A DNA stretch of 64,000 bases from Alectoria sarmentosa. Taxonomy: Eukaryota > Ascomycota > Lecanoromycetes > Lecanorales > Parmeliaceae. Under the pieces are notes generated by a model. That model saw only the letters and a list, made by a program, of their open reading frames with translations, did not search any database and was not told where the DNA came from. The DNA lies in NCBI GenBank assembly GCA_009733775.1, contig WOGZ01000097.1, positions 1 to 64,000 on the forward strand, written 5' to 3'. Positions 32,140 through 43,694 of this stretch are shown here, one piece after another. Position 1 is the stretch's first letter. Each line of letters begins with the position of its first letter. The position numbers were made by a program, and so were the translations under genes.

Positions 32140-33315
32140 ATGGGGGCGACTGAGGACTCAGTACATGGCTGGGTATCGACCGATTGTGGCCGGGGGACGA
32201 GCGATATCCTATGGAGCTGTCTGGCTACGATATTACTCTGTGTCTGGACAGTGATACATCTACCAATACCATGTTGTTCGCGATTTGAAGAAGGAAGAAT
32301 TGTACCAGGCGAACCATCGCGCTCTCGGAGGAATTGGATCGTTAAGTCAGGAATCGCCCCAGCTGTGATAAGTGTCATCGCCCCGGAGTTCTTGACGTTC
32401 ATCGCTATCTTGGAGTTCTTGGTAGCTTTGAACACTCGAAAAAAGTTGAAAGACTTGAATTGGACATTGACCCAGGCTTTTTTCCTCGACATGGGTGGTT
32501 TCTGCCTCGAAACACCTCAGGGACTACGACAGCAGCTTGATATCGATGGCGTATTATCTGCAATATCGAAGCCTCCGAGCTGGCTTTCTAAGCTCGAGAC
32601 GGTGAAGGATTCTCATATCAACGACTACGCCAAGTCAAATCCATTGGTGAAGCTTATTGCGTGCGGCCAGGCGCTTTGGCTAATCACTCAAGTGATATCA
32701 CGAGTCTGCCAGCATCGAGCTGTCACACTCTTGGAAGTCAGCACAACTGCGTATGCTGCCTGTGCATTGACTGCTTATATCGCTTGGTGGAAGAAGCCAC
32801 AGAATCCTTCCGTGCCAATCACAATTCACTGCTCTGCTGAAGAAGTTCCTCCTCAGAATCCTGATGATCCAATCTACTATAACGGAACATCAGTGGAGGA
32901 GTACGGATGGGCTGGCCAACGTTTGGGCAGACTTTTAGACGAGCTGAAAGACGTTCTTTGGCTTTGTCTTTACATGTTTTGCCCAGCCATCTTCGGCGTC
33001 ATTCACGTTGCGTCTTGGAACGTCAGACTTCCCTCAAATGTAGAACAGTGGCTGTGGCGAGGAAGCGCTCTATATTGCAGCGCTGCGATTACGATAATGT
33101 GCCTCGTCTTCTTCCTCGCTGCTATTTTCGAAGCTCGCTTTTGGATTGGAAAAACCACGCTAGAATATATATACTCATGTGTGGGGGCGATCTCACTTTT
33201 GATTTACCCTATCGTCAGGCTATATATGATAGTTGAAGTCTTCCTGAGCCTGCGTACGCTTCCTCGCAGTGCTTACGAGGAGGTGCAGTGGTCGAGCTTT
33301 GTTCCCCATATCTAG
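32140..33315 (+). CDS. Fungal multi-pass membrane protein of unknown function
   Basis: A single exon encodes 391 residues. The N-terminal HGWVSTDCGRGTSDILWSC followed by LCVWTVIHLP is a block I recognise from a large family of uncharacterised ascomycete membrane proteins. Others are FFLDMGGFCLE near residue 115 and the Trp-Lys-Lys-Pro element (WWKKPQNPSVP) near 220. Predicted membrane segments lie near 22-42, 72-95, 173-192, 196-213, 287-305, 324-345 and 355-378. No catalytic motif was seen, so I assign no activity. The start at 32140 is supported because the conserved HGWVS block begins ten residues later. The family is often expanded in fungal genomes and found in accessory regions (established pattern, recalled in general terms). 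Confidence 0.72.
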   Translation: MGATEDSVHGWVSTDCGRGTSDILWSCLATILLCVWTVIHLPIPCCSRFEEGRIVPGEPSRSRRNWIVKSGIAPAVISVIAPEFLTFIAILEFLVALNTRKKLKDLNWTLTQAFFLDMGGFCLETPQGLRQQLDIDGVLSAISKPPSWLSKLETVKDSHINDYAKSNPLVKLIACGQALWLITQVISRVCQHRAVTLLEVSTTAYAACALTAYIAWWKKPQNPSVPITIHCSAEEVPPQNPDDPIYYNGTSVEEYGWAGQRLGRLLDELKDVLWLCLYMFCPAIFGVIHVASWNVRLPSNVEQWLWRGSALYCSAAITIMCLVFFLAAIFEARFWIGKTTLEYIYSCVGAISLLIYPIVRLYMIVEVFLSLRTLPRSAYEEVQWSSFVPHI

Positions 33316-35129
33316 CATTGTCGAAAGGATTGTTTTGTTGAACAGAATTAGATAGTATGAATAATCACGATGAGGTCTCCTTTTGTATATCAAGTACAGA
33401 TAGATGCAAGGCGTTTCTCTAAGGAGAGGTGGAAACGCAGAGTACAAATCTGCGTCTTCATGTCCTGCAGTATCGCAAACTCTGACTCTGGGAAATTGTT
33501 TACGATGCTTGCTGCTGGTTACAATAGGTACAATTTTGGAAAGACTAATTCTTCAAATGGGCTCGGACCCACATTGGCAGATGGATCAACAAACACCTGC
33601 TCACGTCCACCCCCACGCTGTCCTCGCAGAGCCATTATCGACACTCTTCCTCTCCGCCTCCAACCCACCCCCCCCCCGGCCCTATCATCCTCAACCTCCT
33701 CACCCTACTCCCATTCCGTCGACCACACAAACACCCCGATCGTGGAGCTCAGAATTACTATCCCGCGTTCAACATATGGAATATGCCGAACTGGTCTTTT
33801 ACCCTCTACTTTGCAGTACAAGGAGCTAAAAACCCTGGCATCCGATAAACGCGAACATTATTGCGCGAAATACTCAACATGCCATTTACCGCCAGAGATA
33901 TCCAGTACTGGTTCTGCTCGCAACCCTCTTGCATAAGCTTTTTGGCCTTCTAAGTTCCCTGCGGGTACGCCGCAGCAGCAACTTCCGAAAACTCGGAGAG
34001 ACAATTACAGGCTTGGGAGCTCCAAGCAACCTGGAGAGTAAGTAGTAATCTTCTACGTGCCATTTTCAACATTTCACCCACACATTTGTCTCGAAGTTTG
34101 ATCACTTTTCTGCCGGTTATCAACCAAGAAAAGATGTGCAAAGTCGCTCCAGCTTGACAATTTCATTCCTCAAGAAGAAATCACGTCGCAGCCAGAGAGA
34201 TTGCAATATTCGAAGGTCTCTGGTCCTCCCGGCCAAATCCGACCCGTGTTGTGCTTGTCGTTCACGTAAGTCGACTGTTCACCGCTTCTAAGCTTCTGAG
34301 AAGCGAGAGGAATTAGCCGGGGGGCTGCTGGGTACGCGCATGGATTATAGCTAGCTGGCTGCATGATTATAGGCCGACGTCTGATTTATGGGATGGTTCG
34401 AGCTGCCTGTTGATTTTTTTTTGAAAGGCGAGTTGGCGATTTAGGAGGAACCATCCGATATTATATAGAAGAGCTGCACGGTGGTCTCATATCGTTTCCT
34501 GATGTGCCAATTATGGCATATCACTGCATTGAGCTTGCGCCGAACATTTGATTCACGCGGCTCTTTATGCTCATGCTCATCCGTTCGGGAACTCCAACTT
34601 CTTCGTTAACAATCGCAAAGCTTGACTCGCGGAGTTCGTTTTCTCACTTCTCTGCTTTTAGTCAGTAGGGAAATTGATGCTTGCACGAGTGGGTGAATCG
34701 CGTATGCTTTTCTTTCAATCTTTTGACTAATCAAAACGAATTCGTCAAAGCGTATCGATAATCATCTTTGAAGTTTTACATACTCTCTCCGTTGATCGCC
34801 GAAACAGCTTTTCTGGGGATTCGCTGTGGATCGAGCATCGCTATGAGCGGTAGCAGCTTTCGTAGCCTTGGGGCTCTTGGGCAAGGATGTGATACCAAGG
34901 ATAAACTTCCACGTCCGAAAAGACATGATTGGGAAAATCCACGTTTGTCTCTGGTTGATCTTGAAGCTTCTGATTGAAAATAATCTTTATAGATTCTGCT
35001 TATTATGTTCAAGATCTGCTAGATAGCTGTGGGTAAACATTCGATTTAGGCCAGCCAACTCTACTACTACATACCCCCTCGTTCCGCTCTCTCAAGTTCA
35101 ACTACAAGCAAGCCACTTTTGACTCAACC

Positions 35130-35132
<3 letters not shown>
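33316..35132. other. Gene-free stretch
   Basis: A 188-codon and a 141-codon overlapping plus-strand frame (33370-33936, 33404-33829) have Pro/Ser/Thr-rich, low-complexity translations and no splice logic. I do not accept them. The rest is AT-rich with no recognisable feature. Confidence 0.5.

Positions 35133-35164
<32 letters not shown>
35133..35164. repeat. (AC)16 microsatellite
   Basis: This is an uninterrupted AC dinucleotide run of 32 bp. It is the first of a dense cluster of simple repeats extending to about 36,970. Confidence 0.97.
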
Positions 35165-35166
<2 letters not shown>

Positions 35167-35546
35167 CATAAATCCCGCGCAGCACAAATGTCCAAGAACC
35201 CCCCATATTCAATGACGATGATCAAGTCACACGAAACCAACACCGTCGCAGCAAGAAAGGAAGGAACCCACTCACTCACCCTTTTTTATCGAATCCAACA
35301 AACACCACCATACTCAGAACCAGTGGGACTGCGGGTTACTTGATTGGTCCTGATCGTATTCGGCATGTTGGACTGCGGGGGTTATGTAGATCATCATTAT
35401 TATTAATCGTGATGATATGTATGGTAATTTTGTAATGTATATGTTGTAGATGACCAAATATTGCATGGTGAATGGACATGGCAATTAATTGCATTACTTC
35501 ATTGGGCGGCACAGTTTAGGTTTTTATGATCGTCTTGTTTTATTAT

Positions 35547-35547
<1 letters not shown>

Positions 35548-35578
<31 letters not shown>
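35548..35578. repeat. (TAGA)n microsatellite
   Basis: A perfect tetranucleotide run of nearly eight units. CTAT copies appear on the opposite phase near 35,716. Confidence 0.97.
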
Positions 35579-35998
35579 GCATGTGGTTCATATTTTCTTT
35601 CTTTCGCTCTCTTCATTCGAATTAATTATTTTTCTTCTTCTTCTTTCAGGGTCATATGAGTAGACTTTTCTTTTTGTTTTGTTTCATTCACCCACCCACC
35701 CACATTTATTCTCATCTATCTATCTATACGTAGATTAGTGTACTTACTTTCGAATAACATCGTATATCTAGATTAGATATGAAAAAATTCTTCCTCAGCG
35801 CTGGAGACACGAACGAACATATATGCTTATTCAACCCCTTTTATATACTGCTAAGTGGCCCTGGCATTGAAACGATCCCAACCACATTACCTACCTACTC
35901 CGATGATGGTTCATTTGTGCCCGAGGTACGATATGAAACCTTATTTATCATTCATTCATTCAACAATCCCATCCAACAATTCCACCCAACCAATTCAT

Positions 35999-36092
35999 CC
36001 TCTCCCCACCCCTCCTCTCCTCTCCACTCCTCTCCTCTCCTCTCCTCTCCTCTCCCCTCCCCTCCTCTCCTCTCCTCTCCTCTTCCCTTCTC
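35999..36092. repeat. (CTCTC)n pyrimidine microsatellite
   Basis: Pentanucleotide CCTCT units with occasional CCCCT and CACTC variants run for about 90 bp. All Y on the plus strand, all R on the other, so the DNA may adopt non-B structure (inference). The interval 35165-35998 holds only the TAGA run and AT-rich DNA. A 191-codon frame across these repeats is not accepted as a gene. Confidence 0.95.
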
Positions 36093-36187
36093 TCCCCACC
36101 AAGCAAAGTGCAATGAAGAATGCAATGCGGACGGAGAGATACATACATACGAGCCCTGCTATTATTGTGATGTGATGTTTTATTCTG

Positions 36188-36274
36188 TCCCATCCCATCC
36201 CCATCCCATCCCATCCCATCCCATCCCATCCCATCCCCCATCCCCCATCCCATCCCATCCCCATCCCATCCCAC
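36188..36274. repeat. (CCCAT)n microsatellite
   Basis: Pentanucleotide CCCAT units, some expanded to CCCCAT. The complement, GGATG/GGATGGGAT, reappears across the assembly gap at 36558, so the two arrays are in opposite orientation. Confidence 0.95.
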
Positions 36275-36439
36275 TTACTCGCTTAACTTTTATTCACAAA
36301 GTAATCTATCTTAACATGCGATTTAATTGCTACTTAGGAGGGAGCCGTGCGTGAGGAATTTCAGCGCTCTGGTCCAAGCAGTTTCAACCCCAGCACAGCA
36401 CGTTAACGTAATCTAATGTAAGCACGGTACCATGTCAGA

Positions 36440-36455
36440 GGGGGGGGGGGGGGGG
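36440..36455. repeat. Poly-G run at the gap edge
   Basis: Sixteen consecutive G residues end two bases before the run of N. Homopolymer G of this length commonly stops assembly or sequencing. Confidence 0.95.
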
Positions 36456-36457
36456 TT

Positions 36458-36557
36458 NNNNNNNNNNNNNNNNNNNNNNNNNNNNNNNNNNNNNNNNNNN
36501 NNNNNNNNNNNNNNNNNNNNNNNNNNNNNNNNNNNNNNNNNNNNNNNNNNNNNNNNN
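36458..36557. other. Assembly gap (100 N)
   Basis: Exactly 100 N, which is usually a placeholder for a gap of unknown size. Both sides are simple repeats, so the true length and content are unknown. Coordinates downstream may therefore be offset from the real chromosome. Confidence 0.99.
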
Positions 36558-36650
36558 GGAGGGGATGGATGGGATGGATGGGATGGATGGGATGGAGGGG
36601 ATGGATGGGATGGATGGGATGGATGGATGGGATGGATGGGATGGGGTGGG
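36558..36650. repeat. (GGATG)n microsatellite
   Basis: GGATG and GGATGGGAT units run for about 90 bp directly after the gap. Confidence 0.96.
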
Positions 36651-36808
36651 TGGGAGTGCTGTAAGTTAGGGATAGAGGGAAGTATCGATCGGACGGATGG
36701 GGAAAACAGAGGGTAGGTAGGTTGGGTGGGATGGTGGATTAGAGCCATGGAGGAGAAGTTTGTTGCAGGGCTGTTGGAGAGGTAAGCACGCACGCACACA
36801 TGAAGGAA

Positions 36809-36834
36809 CGAAAGAAAGAAAGAAAGAAAGAAAG
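36809..36834. repeat. (GAAA)n microsatellite
   Basis: Tetranucleotide AAAG/GAAA run of about six units, preceded by a short CACG/CACA run. Confidence 0.93.
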
Positions 36835-36946
36835 GCATAGATGTCTCTCTGCTAGCTGGTTGAACGCCGTCGTAGTAAAAGTGATAGTAGTAAACAATGG
36901 GTATATTCCTTTCCTTGCGCAAGATGTGCTGATTTCCCGTAAACCA

Positions 36947-36970
36947 CCCCCCCCCCCCCCCCCCCCCCCC
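36947..36970. repeat. Poly-C run (24 nt)
   Basis: Twenty-four C residues, then ACCCCC. This is the second long G/C homopolymer within 500 bp, in inverse orientation to the poly-G at 36440. Confidence 0.95.
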
Positions 36971-37110
36971 ACCCCCAAAGCGTCAATGCACCGACCGGTA
37001 AAGCAAATCAATCAGACAGAGCTCCCAGACTCCATCCCTCTATCCCTCCCTTCCCTTCGCCGAGACCCAGCCCGACTAAACTTTTTCATCCCATCCTGGC
37101 AGCATGACCG

Positions 37111-37626
37111 TCACTTCCAGAGCGCCTTGATCGCCTCCGTCCAGCCGCCAAAGAGCCACTCATCCCCATGCCGGCCGCACCGCGTCACGGTGCCCGACTG
37201 CTTCTTCCTCCTCGTCTTCTCCTTCTTCGGTCGCGAGCGCGATGCGGATCGCGACGAGGGCTGCGACGGACTGCTCTTTTGGGAATTGGAGGAGCAGAAG
37301 GAGTAGCGGGAGAGGGAGGCGGACCAGAGGGCGTCGTCGGCTGTTGAAGCGTGGCTCGGTGCCGGGCTACTGTTTGTGTTTGTTGTAGTTGGAGATAGGG
37401 GTGAGGATGCGGAGCGGAGGAATGGTGGTGGTGGTGGGCGAGGGGAGGTTGGAGGAGGAGAGGTTGGGGCTGTGGTGGTGCGGATCGGAGCAAAGCGGGG
37501 GCTCAGTGGTGCGGAGGAAGACGACGTCGAGAGCGGCGAGTCTGCGGGCGAGGGAGAGGAGGAAGGGGGGAGGTCGGTGGTGAAGAGGCTGGTGGGGTGG
37601 CTGGGTCGAGGGGAGGGGGTGCGCAT
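37111..37626 (-). CDS. Small Ser/Pro-rich protein with conserved C-terminal GRHGDEWLFGGW motif
   Basis: The predicted protein has 171 residues. The first 120 are low-complexity Pro/Ser/Thr, probably disordered. A basic patch follows (RSASRSRPKKEKTRRKK, near 127-143), then a compact C-terminus TVTRCGRHGDEWLFGGWTEA. That last block resembles a short motif I associate with small conserved proteins of filamentous ascomycetes, which supports the frame. Function is unknown. The basic patch could be a nuclear-localisation signal. The ATG at 37626 is the first in frame. The gene lies against a microsatellite cluster, so its N-terminal composition may partly reflect local repeat expansion. Confidence 0.55.
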   Translation of the reverse strand: MRTPSPRPSHPTSLFTTDLPPSSSPSPADSPLSTSSSSAPLSPRFAPIRTTTAPTSPPPTSPRPPPPPFLRSASSPLSPTTTNTNSSPAPSHASTADDALWSASLSRYSFCSSNSQKSSPSQPSSRSASRSRPKKEKTRRKKQSGTVTRCGRHGDEWLFGGWTEAIKALWK

Positions 37627-39217
37627 GGTGGTTGCTGAGGCCGACGGTAGGGAGTGGTTGGCGGACGGGGGAAGAGGGGTATGTAGGCTCGTTTGGGTCT
37701 GTATTTTGGTCTTCGAAGAGACTTGGAGGGAGATTTGGGAGGTTCTGTCAATGAAGGCGACGAGGCGTAGAAGCGGGCACAGTGAGTGAGGGAGTAGAAG
37801 TTGTTCAGAGGGTCACATCCGCAGTGAAACATTTGAATGAGTGTGAGGGTGGTTGTCCGTTTAAAAAAGAGAGTGGAATGAATTGGGAAGAATGATGAGT
37901 GATCCTGAATAATGTTTCATGCAGAGCAAGCCATTTGAAGAAGGGGGGGTACATGCGAGTTTATATCTCCCCACCCGGAAATGACGGTAACACCGAAAGA
38001 CGAAGATGCCGACGTATTGGCTTCCGACTAAGCAGGAAGGGTTATCAACACACACCGCTGAGCCTATTCATCCTTGACGAAGGATCCGGTCTTGTATCAG
38101 CAGTGTCAGCGTACAAGATAGAAGCTAGCCAGTAGTGACATTGATGTTGGAAAAGCGGTCGCAGTTGGCGGCCAATTGGCAAGCGAGAGACAAACTGTGG
38201 GATGATGGGATCTTCTTTGTTGTTATTGTTATTGTTATTATTATAAGTATTTTCATGCAGAGAGGCCTGAAATGATGGAAGCGGAGGCTAGCCCTAGGTC
38301 TGACAGTTGGGGGGCCTGATGTTCTCGACTGCTAGTCTGTTACTCTAAGTAAGCGAGGGACCGACCATTACCATGTGGATGCCGGATGGGGCCGAATCAT
38401 CAGCCTTGACCACGTGGGAATCCTGCATGCATCAAACCGGTAAATTGCCCGTCTCGGTCATGATCCCGTAATCTGATGCATGTAGGGCTAGCTATCACAC
38501 TAAATTACTGCCGAAACCTCCAAAACATGCAAGCCTCCGAGACAATCATAGGTAATGCCCAAGGAAAGTGCAAACCTTTCATCTCCGTGCGAATAGAAAA
38601 GCCAAGACATGCACCGCTGGGGATGATTGGAAACACGTAGGTTGCCGCTAGCAAAGATCCTCCCCGGGCACTTACTTGAATCCTAAGCGAGTGTATAGGG
38701 CTAGCCGCTGCCCTACGGTTTCATGTTTCAGCTCTTGGCAAAAACCAGTGTCAATTCCACCTGTGGCGCCAACTCTCACTTTCCCAGTTGGAAGCAACGG
38801 CTGCTAGCCCCGTTACGAAGATGATCCTCTCTGAGTCATATTCAGGTACACGCCGACATTGCTGGGAAGAAGTTGCATGGGCGCCGATCCTCCCGTATTT
38901 CATTCTACCCTCGAGGTTTCCCACCCATGCGGTGACATATAAGCAGAGACATCCATCACAACTGTCAGCATCGAAAGGGGAGACTGGCCATCTCATCTCA
39001 TCGATTTGCGGAATCAAGGCCAGCAACTTGTTCCTTTGAGAGGTGGCAGGCCTCGGACACGTGCCTTGTCTTTTCGCAAACCTCATGTATGCAGTACTGT
39101 AGGAACTAACGAACGGATCTGGGGGGCTAATACCCAAGGATGGATCCGACATGACGTCTGGTGACCATGACGACGCTAGAGAAGCAACAACGCATCGCGT
39201 GAGAAGACATTAGTAAG
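37627..39217. other. Gene-poor stretch
   Basis: This contains a 133-codon minus-strand frame (38751-39152) that has mixed composition and a clean ATG but no similarity I recognise. It might be a lineage-specific gene, at low confidence. The rest has short frames only. TTATTG-type microsatellite sequence sits near 38,217-38,243. Confidence 0.45.
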
Positions 39218-41775
39218 TCAATTGCGAGGCCCCTCTACTACTGCCACCTCCACCCAAACCTGCGCAAATCCCTTGTTCTCCGTTTGGATTTCCTCCCGAA
39301 AACACTCATTCTCTCGGTTCAGAGCCCTCACTTTCTTGTCCAAATCGCTCTTCATCTCCAGCTTTTTCAACCCATCATACTCGCTCTTCCCCCAATTGCC
39401 TGTCAAAGTCTCCAAATATTCGGCTGACGCCCTTTGGTTGGCTTTATTCAGTAGGGTAAATACCCCATGAGTAAGCGACTGGCAGTGGGTCGGAGCCGTG
39501 CTTGTAACGTCGGGAGAGGTTGGTAACCATTGCAACTCGTGGATTATGTAAACATGTGGAGCCACCATGAAGGCGGATTTAGGGATGGAAACCCGTTCAT
39601 TGGCTGGCATCAACTCTGGGTTTTCTTCAATCAGCCATGGATTTCGCAGAACAAGCCTGAGAGTTGCCACTTACCTCGGTACACAGCCGTTTCGATGTGA
39701 ATCTCTAGGACTGTAGCCATGTGTGTTTGCATTCCATACTCGTCCTGCTTGTAGAAATATGACCATCCCTTGGACTGAATACCCTCGAATTCATCAATCT
39801 GCGGCGACTGGACCTCCGCTTTGGCAACGGCGTTGGCTTCGCTCATGGTGCGGTAAGGCCCCATATCCAACTCGATAGCGTCGTTCTCAGTCTCCAGCCA
39901 CTCGCGCTTCTGGACAAAATACAGATAAGCAAGGTGGGGGACTTCGGTCTCATCATCTTCATCTTCGTCTGCTTTCTGATCCACTTCCATCCCATGAGTC
40001 CAATCTCCAGTCTCCTGAAACATCCTCAGTGTTTCTTTCGATAGCCCCTTTCCTGCAGTTTGACGATGTTCGACAACATGTTCAACAAATGACTTCTGGT
40101 CATCAAGCTTAAGTTCGCTACCTGAACATAGCGCCTGGTCCTGTGTGGTGGTCCGTACTTCTGGAAATTCCGAGAATCTCGGTGCCTGACTGTTAGAGTC
40201 TTGCGGTAGCGCTGTCATGTTGGCAATTGGTGGTGGTCTTCCGATGTGCTTTTCGATTGGTGAACTGATTGGGATTATTTGCCTATGATTGGGTACATTG
40301 CTCGAGGCCGACCCTTTCTCAATTGAAGGTACCTGAGTTGCAGCCAGATCGGTCTGCTCATTCTTCTTCGTAACAACATGATTCGCCACTCCTTCGAGAC
40401 TAGGATGATCGTTCCATTGCAAGCTCATTGGGTTTCCGTACTTGGTGACGCAGTTCTCAAAGTGAAAGTTGACTGCCTTCGACCTGGTGAACTGTGAGTC
40501 GCACCTTGGACAATGGAAAGCGCCACGACTGGCTCTTTTGACTGGAGGTTTCTTCTCGGGCGAAAAGACTCCACAAACTTTTGTCGGGCCACGGATACGA
40601 GTTGCACGTTTGGACTTACAGCTTGCGAAGATCTTGTCTCTCGAATAAGCGGCACGGATCACTTTGCCATGCTCCTGGGCGTCATTGTTCTGGGTGGCAG
40701 TCTGTCTCGAACACATGCCGGAAGTATCCTTGTGGCTGTCACCAGGATCTTCATGGCTGTGAGTTGGAAGAGCACTTTCTTGACCATCGTCTAATAGGTC
40801 TGGATTGACAGGAGAAACTCCATGGACGACTGAAGGCCCAATGCGTCCATCACCCACTCTAGCAGCGGTTTCTTGCCCTTCAAGGGATTCAGACGCGATC
40901 GAAGACACGGCCAAATCGACATTTTCTCCGGCTATCCTATCATTTTCATGGCCACATGTCTGGTCAACATCCACCCCAGTTTGCGCGTCTCCTGCATACG
41001 TGTTCTGCATCAGTATATCAGACCTTTCCTGGTGATGTCGACGCTTCCTTGCCATACGTGCTAACTTTTCCGAGGGCGATTCGATCTGCGCAGGTGATAT
41101 GAGCTCATCGTAGCCTAGTTCACCAATGGTGCGTTTGCGATTGGAGTTCAATACACTCATTTCGAACTGCGGCGCATCGCGATCCTTCCTGGTTGTATTC
41201 TTAGTGCCCTTCTCGTTGTATAATGCGATGGCAGATTTTCGGCTTTTGGCTTTCTGTTGCATCCCAGGAACCTTGTTCCCTGTATGATGGGCATCGTGGG
41301 TTCTGTACCAGGCTTGGAAGCCCATGCTGCGATTTTCTAGCGCTGCTTGCACACTTGGAGCCGGGATGTCATCCTTAGTAAGAGCACGAAACAAAGGCTG
41401 GGTAACCCTCTTGGTGTGCGTCACAGGGTCTGGTCTCTGAGTGTTCTTGTCGGGATTATGGCTCTTAGCTACTGACTGGAAGCCTAAACCCCGAATTCCT
41501 GCAACTGCCTGCTGGGATGGAGTAGGGTGTTCCCCCACAATTGGAGCCTCATTGTTGCCCTCAAGTTCGATGTAACTGACTTCCGCAATGTCTGGCTCGT
41601 CATCATCAAGTACCACAATGGGATCATATGCCTTGGAGCCGGGCAGTATCTTGCGTTCGAATGCCTCGTTGAGCATGTTTCGATGGCGAAAAGGCTGATC
41701 GAATGGGATGAGCTGCTGGGATGTAAACCGTTGGCTGTCATTGGAAAAAATTGTTAGAATGGGTAGCATCGTCAT
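39218..41775 (-). CDS. Large disordered protein with one C2HC-type zinc finger
   Basis: Two exons (41775-39675 and 39624-39218) joined by a 50-nt GT-AG intron give 2508 nt, or 835 residues. Most of the first 400 residues are polar and repetitive, with two GLGFQ/SMGFQ elements near 95 and 150 and a basic patch ARMARKRRHHQER near 245. The zinc finger FHCPRCDSQFTRSKAVNFHFENC lies near residue 445 (C-x2-C-x12-H-x3-C spacing). A folded region with YLYFVQKREWLE and GWSYFYKQDEYGMQTH follows near 630-700. The end is helical and charged, a likely coiled coil. The basic patch and finger suggest a nuclear nucleic-acid or protein-binding role (inference). I do not recognise an orthologue. The true start may lie in an upstream exon, since sequence before 41775 was not resolved. 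Confidence 0.72.
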
Positions 41776-42310
41776 ACTTGCAAGGAAGATAGAAGTAAGT
41801 GCGGTACTTACTGACGATAAATACTTGCTCGTCAGCTATCTCCTTTATAGAAAAGCCCAGCCTAGTCACATTCTCTGGTAATGCGTCTTTCAGTACCTTG
41901 AGAACTTCAAACCGTGATAGTCACGAAAATGCGAAAGAGAGATCCCAATTTTACGTCGCCAGCGGCAAGTTCAACAATGCTTTTTCTTTGCTGGAAGATG
42001 GTGGGTGGGGAGCTGGTAGACCTCTGACGTGTATGGTAATTTCTTCCGCGAAGCTGAAAGTCAGTTCTCAAGACCAATTTTCTCTTTTCACATGCATGGG
42101 CAGAAACAAAGCCACGAGATAGTGTTATAATTGGATTGTGAGGCTTCGGGGTTCCAAGTGAATTGTCAATAATCGCTCAGACGAGGCATACTTCGAAGAG
42201 TGGCGGTAAAATGCCCTCCTTTCCTCACACAGACTGACGGCTGGAGTGATACCTAAGATGACCAATTCCAGATGAGTTTGTGACTATCAATCTTCTATCG
42301 GAAAATAATT
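41776..42310. other. Intergenic between two minus-strand genes
   Basis: A 107-codon plus-strand frame (41799-42122) has no recognisable similarity. Upstream regulatory sequence or 5' exon(s) of the zinc-finger gene may lie here. Confidence 0.45.
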
Positions 42311-43694
42311 TTAGCCTCTTTCATCCCGTCTTCCTGGCCCTTTGATCTCGATCGGCAGACTTCCGGCGTGTGGAGAGCTAGCCGTAAGTGGGTCCTTGTT
42401 CTTCTTCTCATCTACGTCCACATCTTCATCATACTCGTCTTCGGGATCTGTCTGCTGAGGTTTGTTCTTGCCCGCCCATCCAAAGTCCTCGTCGAAAGTA
42501 AATAGGTCGTCACTTTCTAGATGCTCGAAATCGTCTGCTCCACTAGCGGAAGGCGAAGGCTTCGAGATATTCAATTCTGCTGTGCGGCCAAACGTCGAAA
42601 GATTAGCCATCCAGCCGTACGCTGGCGCGCTTGATGACGAGAAACCGACGCCATTGCTCTGGGACCTGTTGACGGCAGGGCCAGGACTGTTCTGGTTTCT
42701 TACGACTTCAAAGAACTCAAAGCCACCAGTAGCGTCAGTGGAATCTGCCGGCTTTGTGGGCGCCGTACAATTTGAGCGTCGGGCAATTGGAGAAGTACTC
42801 GGTGATACGAGGGTGTCGTCAATGGAGAACAAGACCCGTTTCGGAGACCGAGGCTGTTTAGGATCTCGGAGACTGCTTCGCAGGCTCGCAATAGAAGTGT
42901 CTGATCTTGAAGAATCCCTTCGGTGATGCGAAGGCTTCTCTGGTGGAACACTCGACGACAGCGGCCGGACAGGTCGCAGAGGAGGGGAAGTCATGGGCGG
43001 GTGGACGGCCTCTGCTGATGACGAGAGCATAGCGCTACTGTGGTATGTTACTGCAGATAGGTTGCTCGGATTGAAAGATGGGGGTCGCAAAAGTTCCCTG
43101 GATTTGCCCCCCTCATCGGCGAATGCATCTCCCACGAGTGGAAGATAGCTTGGGGTAAAACGTTTCTGGAACTCTTCCTCTCGCTCAAGCAGTGCTTCTG
43201 TGGGTCGGTCTGGCGGACCCGGAGAGCCTCCTGGACTGGAATTTGATTGAGCTGTAGCAACAAAGCCTTCTGTCTCTGTATCTGGGCCCTTCTGACCTCC
43301 GTCATCCGACTCGCCCTGCACATAATTGTCCTCCTCTTTCTGCATGGACCCAGCTTCTGCTGCTGCATTCTTTTCTTTGGATCGTCCGCGCTTGCGCAGA
43401 CTTTGTGGGGTATCTTGTGGACCGTTCTCCTTGTTCTTGTCCCTCAATTGTCTCTCGAAGACCCTGTATTCATGCTCTTTACCGGCCTTAAATTCTGCAA
43501 TTTCCTGATCTAGCTGTCTCCTCTTCCCGTCCAATGCTTCTATGATCTCATGCTCTCTTTTCTCGGCCCCAAGGTTCGGCTCCTTTGCTCGCCGGGCCAT
43601 GTTGCGGGGCGAAGGCGTCTTCTGCCTTTTCCTTTGTACTGCTTTTAGTAATTCCTGGGCATGAAGACGGGCACTGGGGCATGGGTAGATGGTC
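42311..43694 (-). CDS. Conserved disordered protein of unknown function (5' exon unresolved)
   Basis: The open frame from the ATG at 43600 gives 429 residues. The frame stays open upstream to 43694 with gene-like residues (YPCPSARLHAQELL, VQRKRQKTPSPRN). There an in-frame TAG coincides with a good 3' splice site, ATATATTAG. This suggests a further 5' exon, so the true start is not assigned. A charged helix (EKREHEIIEALDGKRRQLDQEI) is followed by Ser/Pro-rich disorder with many possible phosphosites. SPKRVLFSIDDTLVSPS lies near residue 255, and FEFFEVV and an acidic SDDLFTFDEDFGW near 290-380. I do not recognise a function. The linear motifs suggest a scaffold or regulator. Confidence 0.68.

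Noticed and set aside
31989..32492. 167-codon minus-strand frame
   Set aside because: Overlaps the conserved N-terminus of the membrane protein on the other strand.
33370..33936. Two overlapping Pro/Ser-rich plus-strand frames
   Set aside because: Composition comes from a C-rich stretch; no conserved block or splice logic.
35779..36354. 191-codon frame across simple repeats
   Set aside because: Most residues are encoded by CTCTC and CCCAT arrays; not credible as a gene.
36413..36922. Frames running through the N gap
   Set aside because: Undetermined residues and microsatellite translation.
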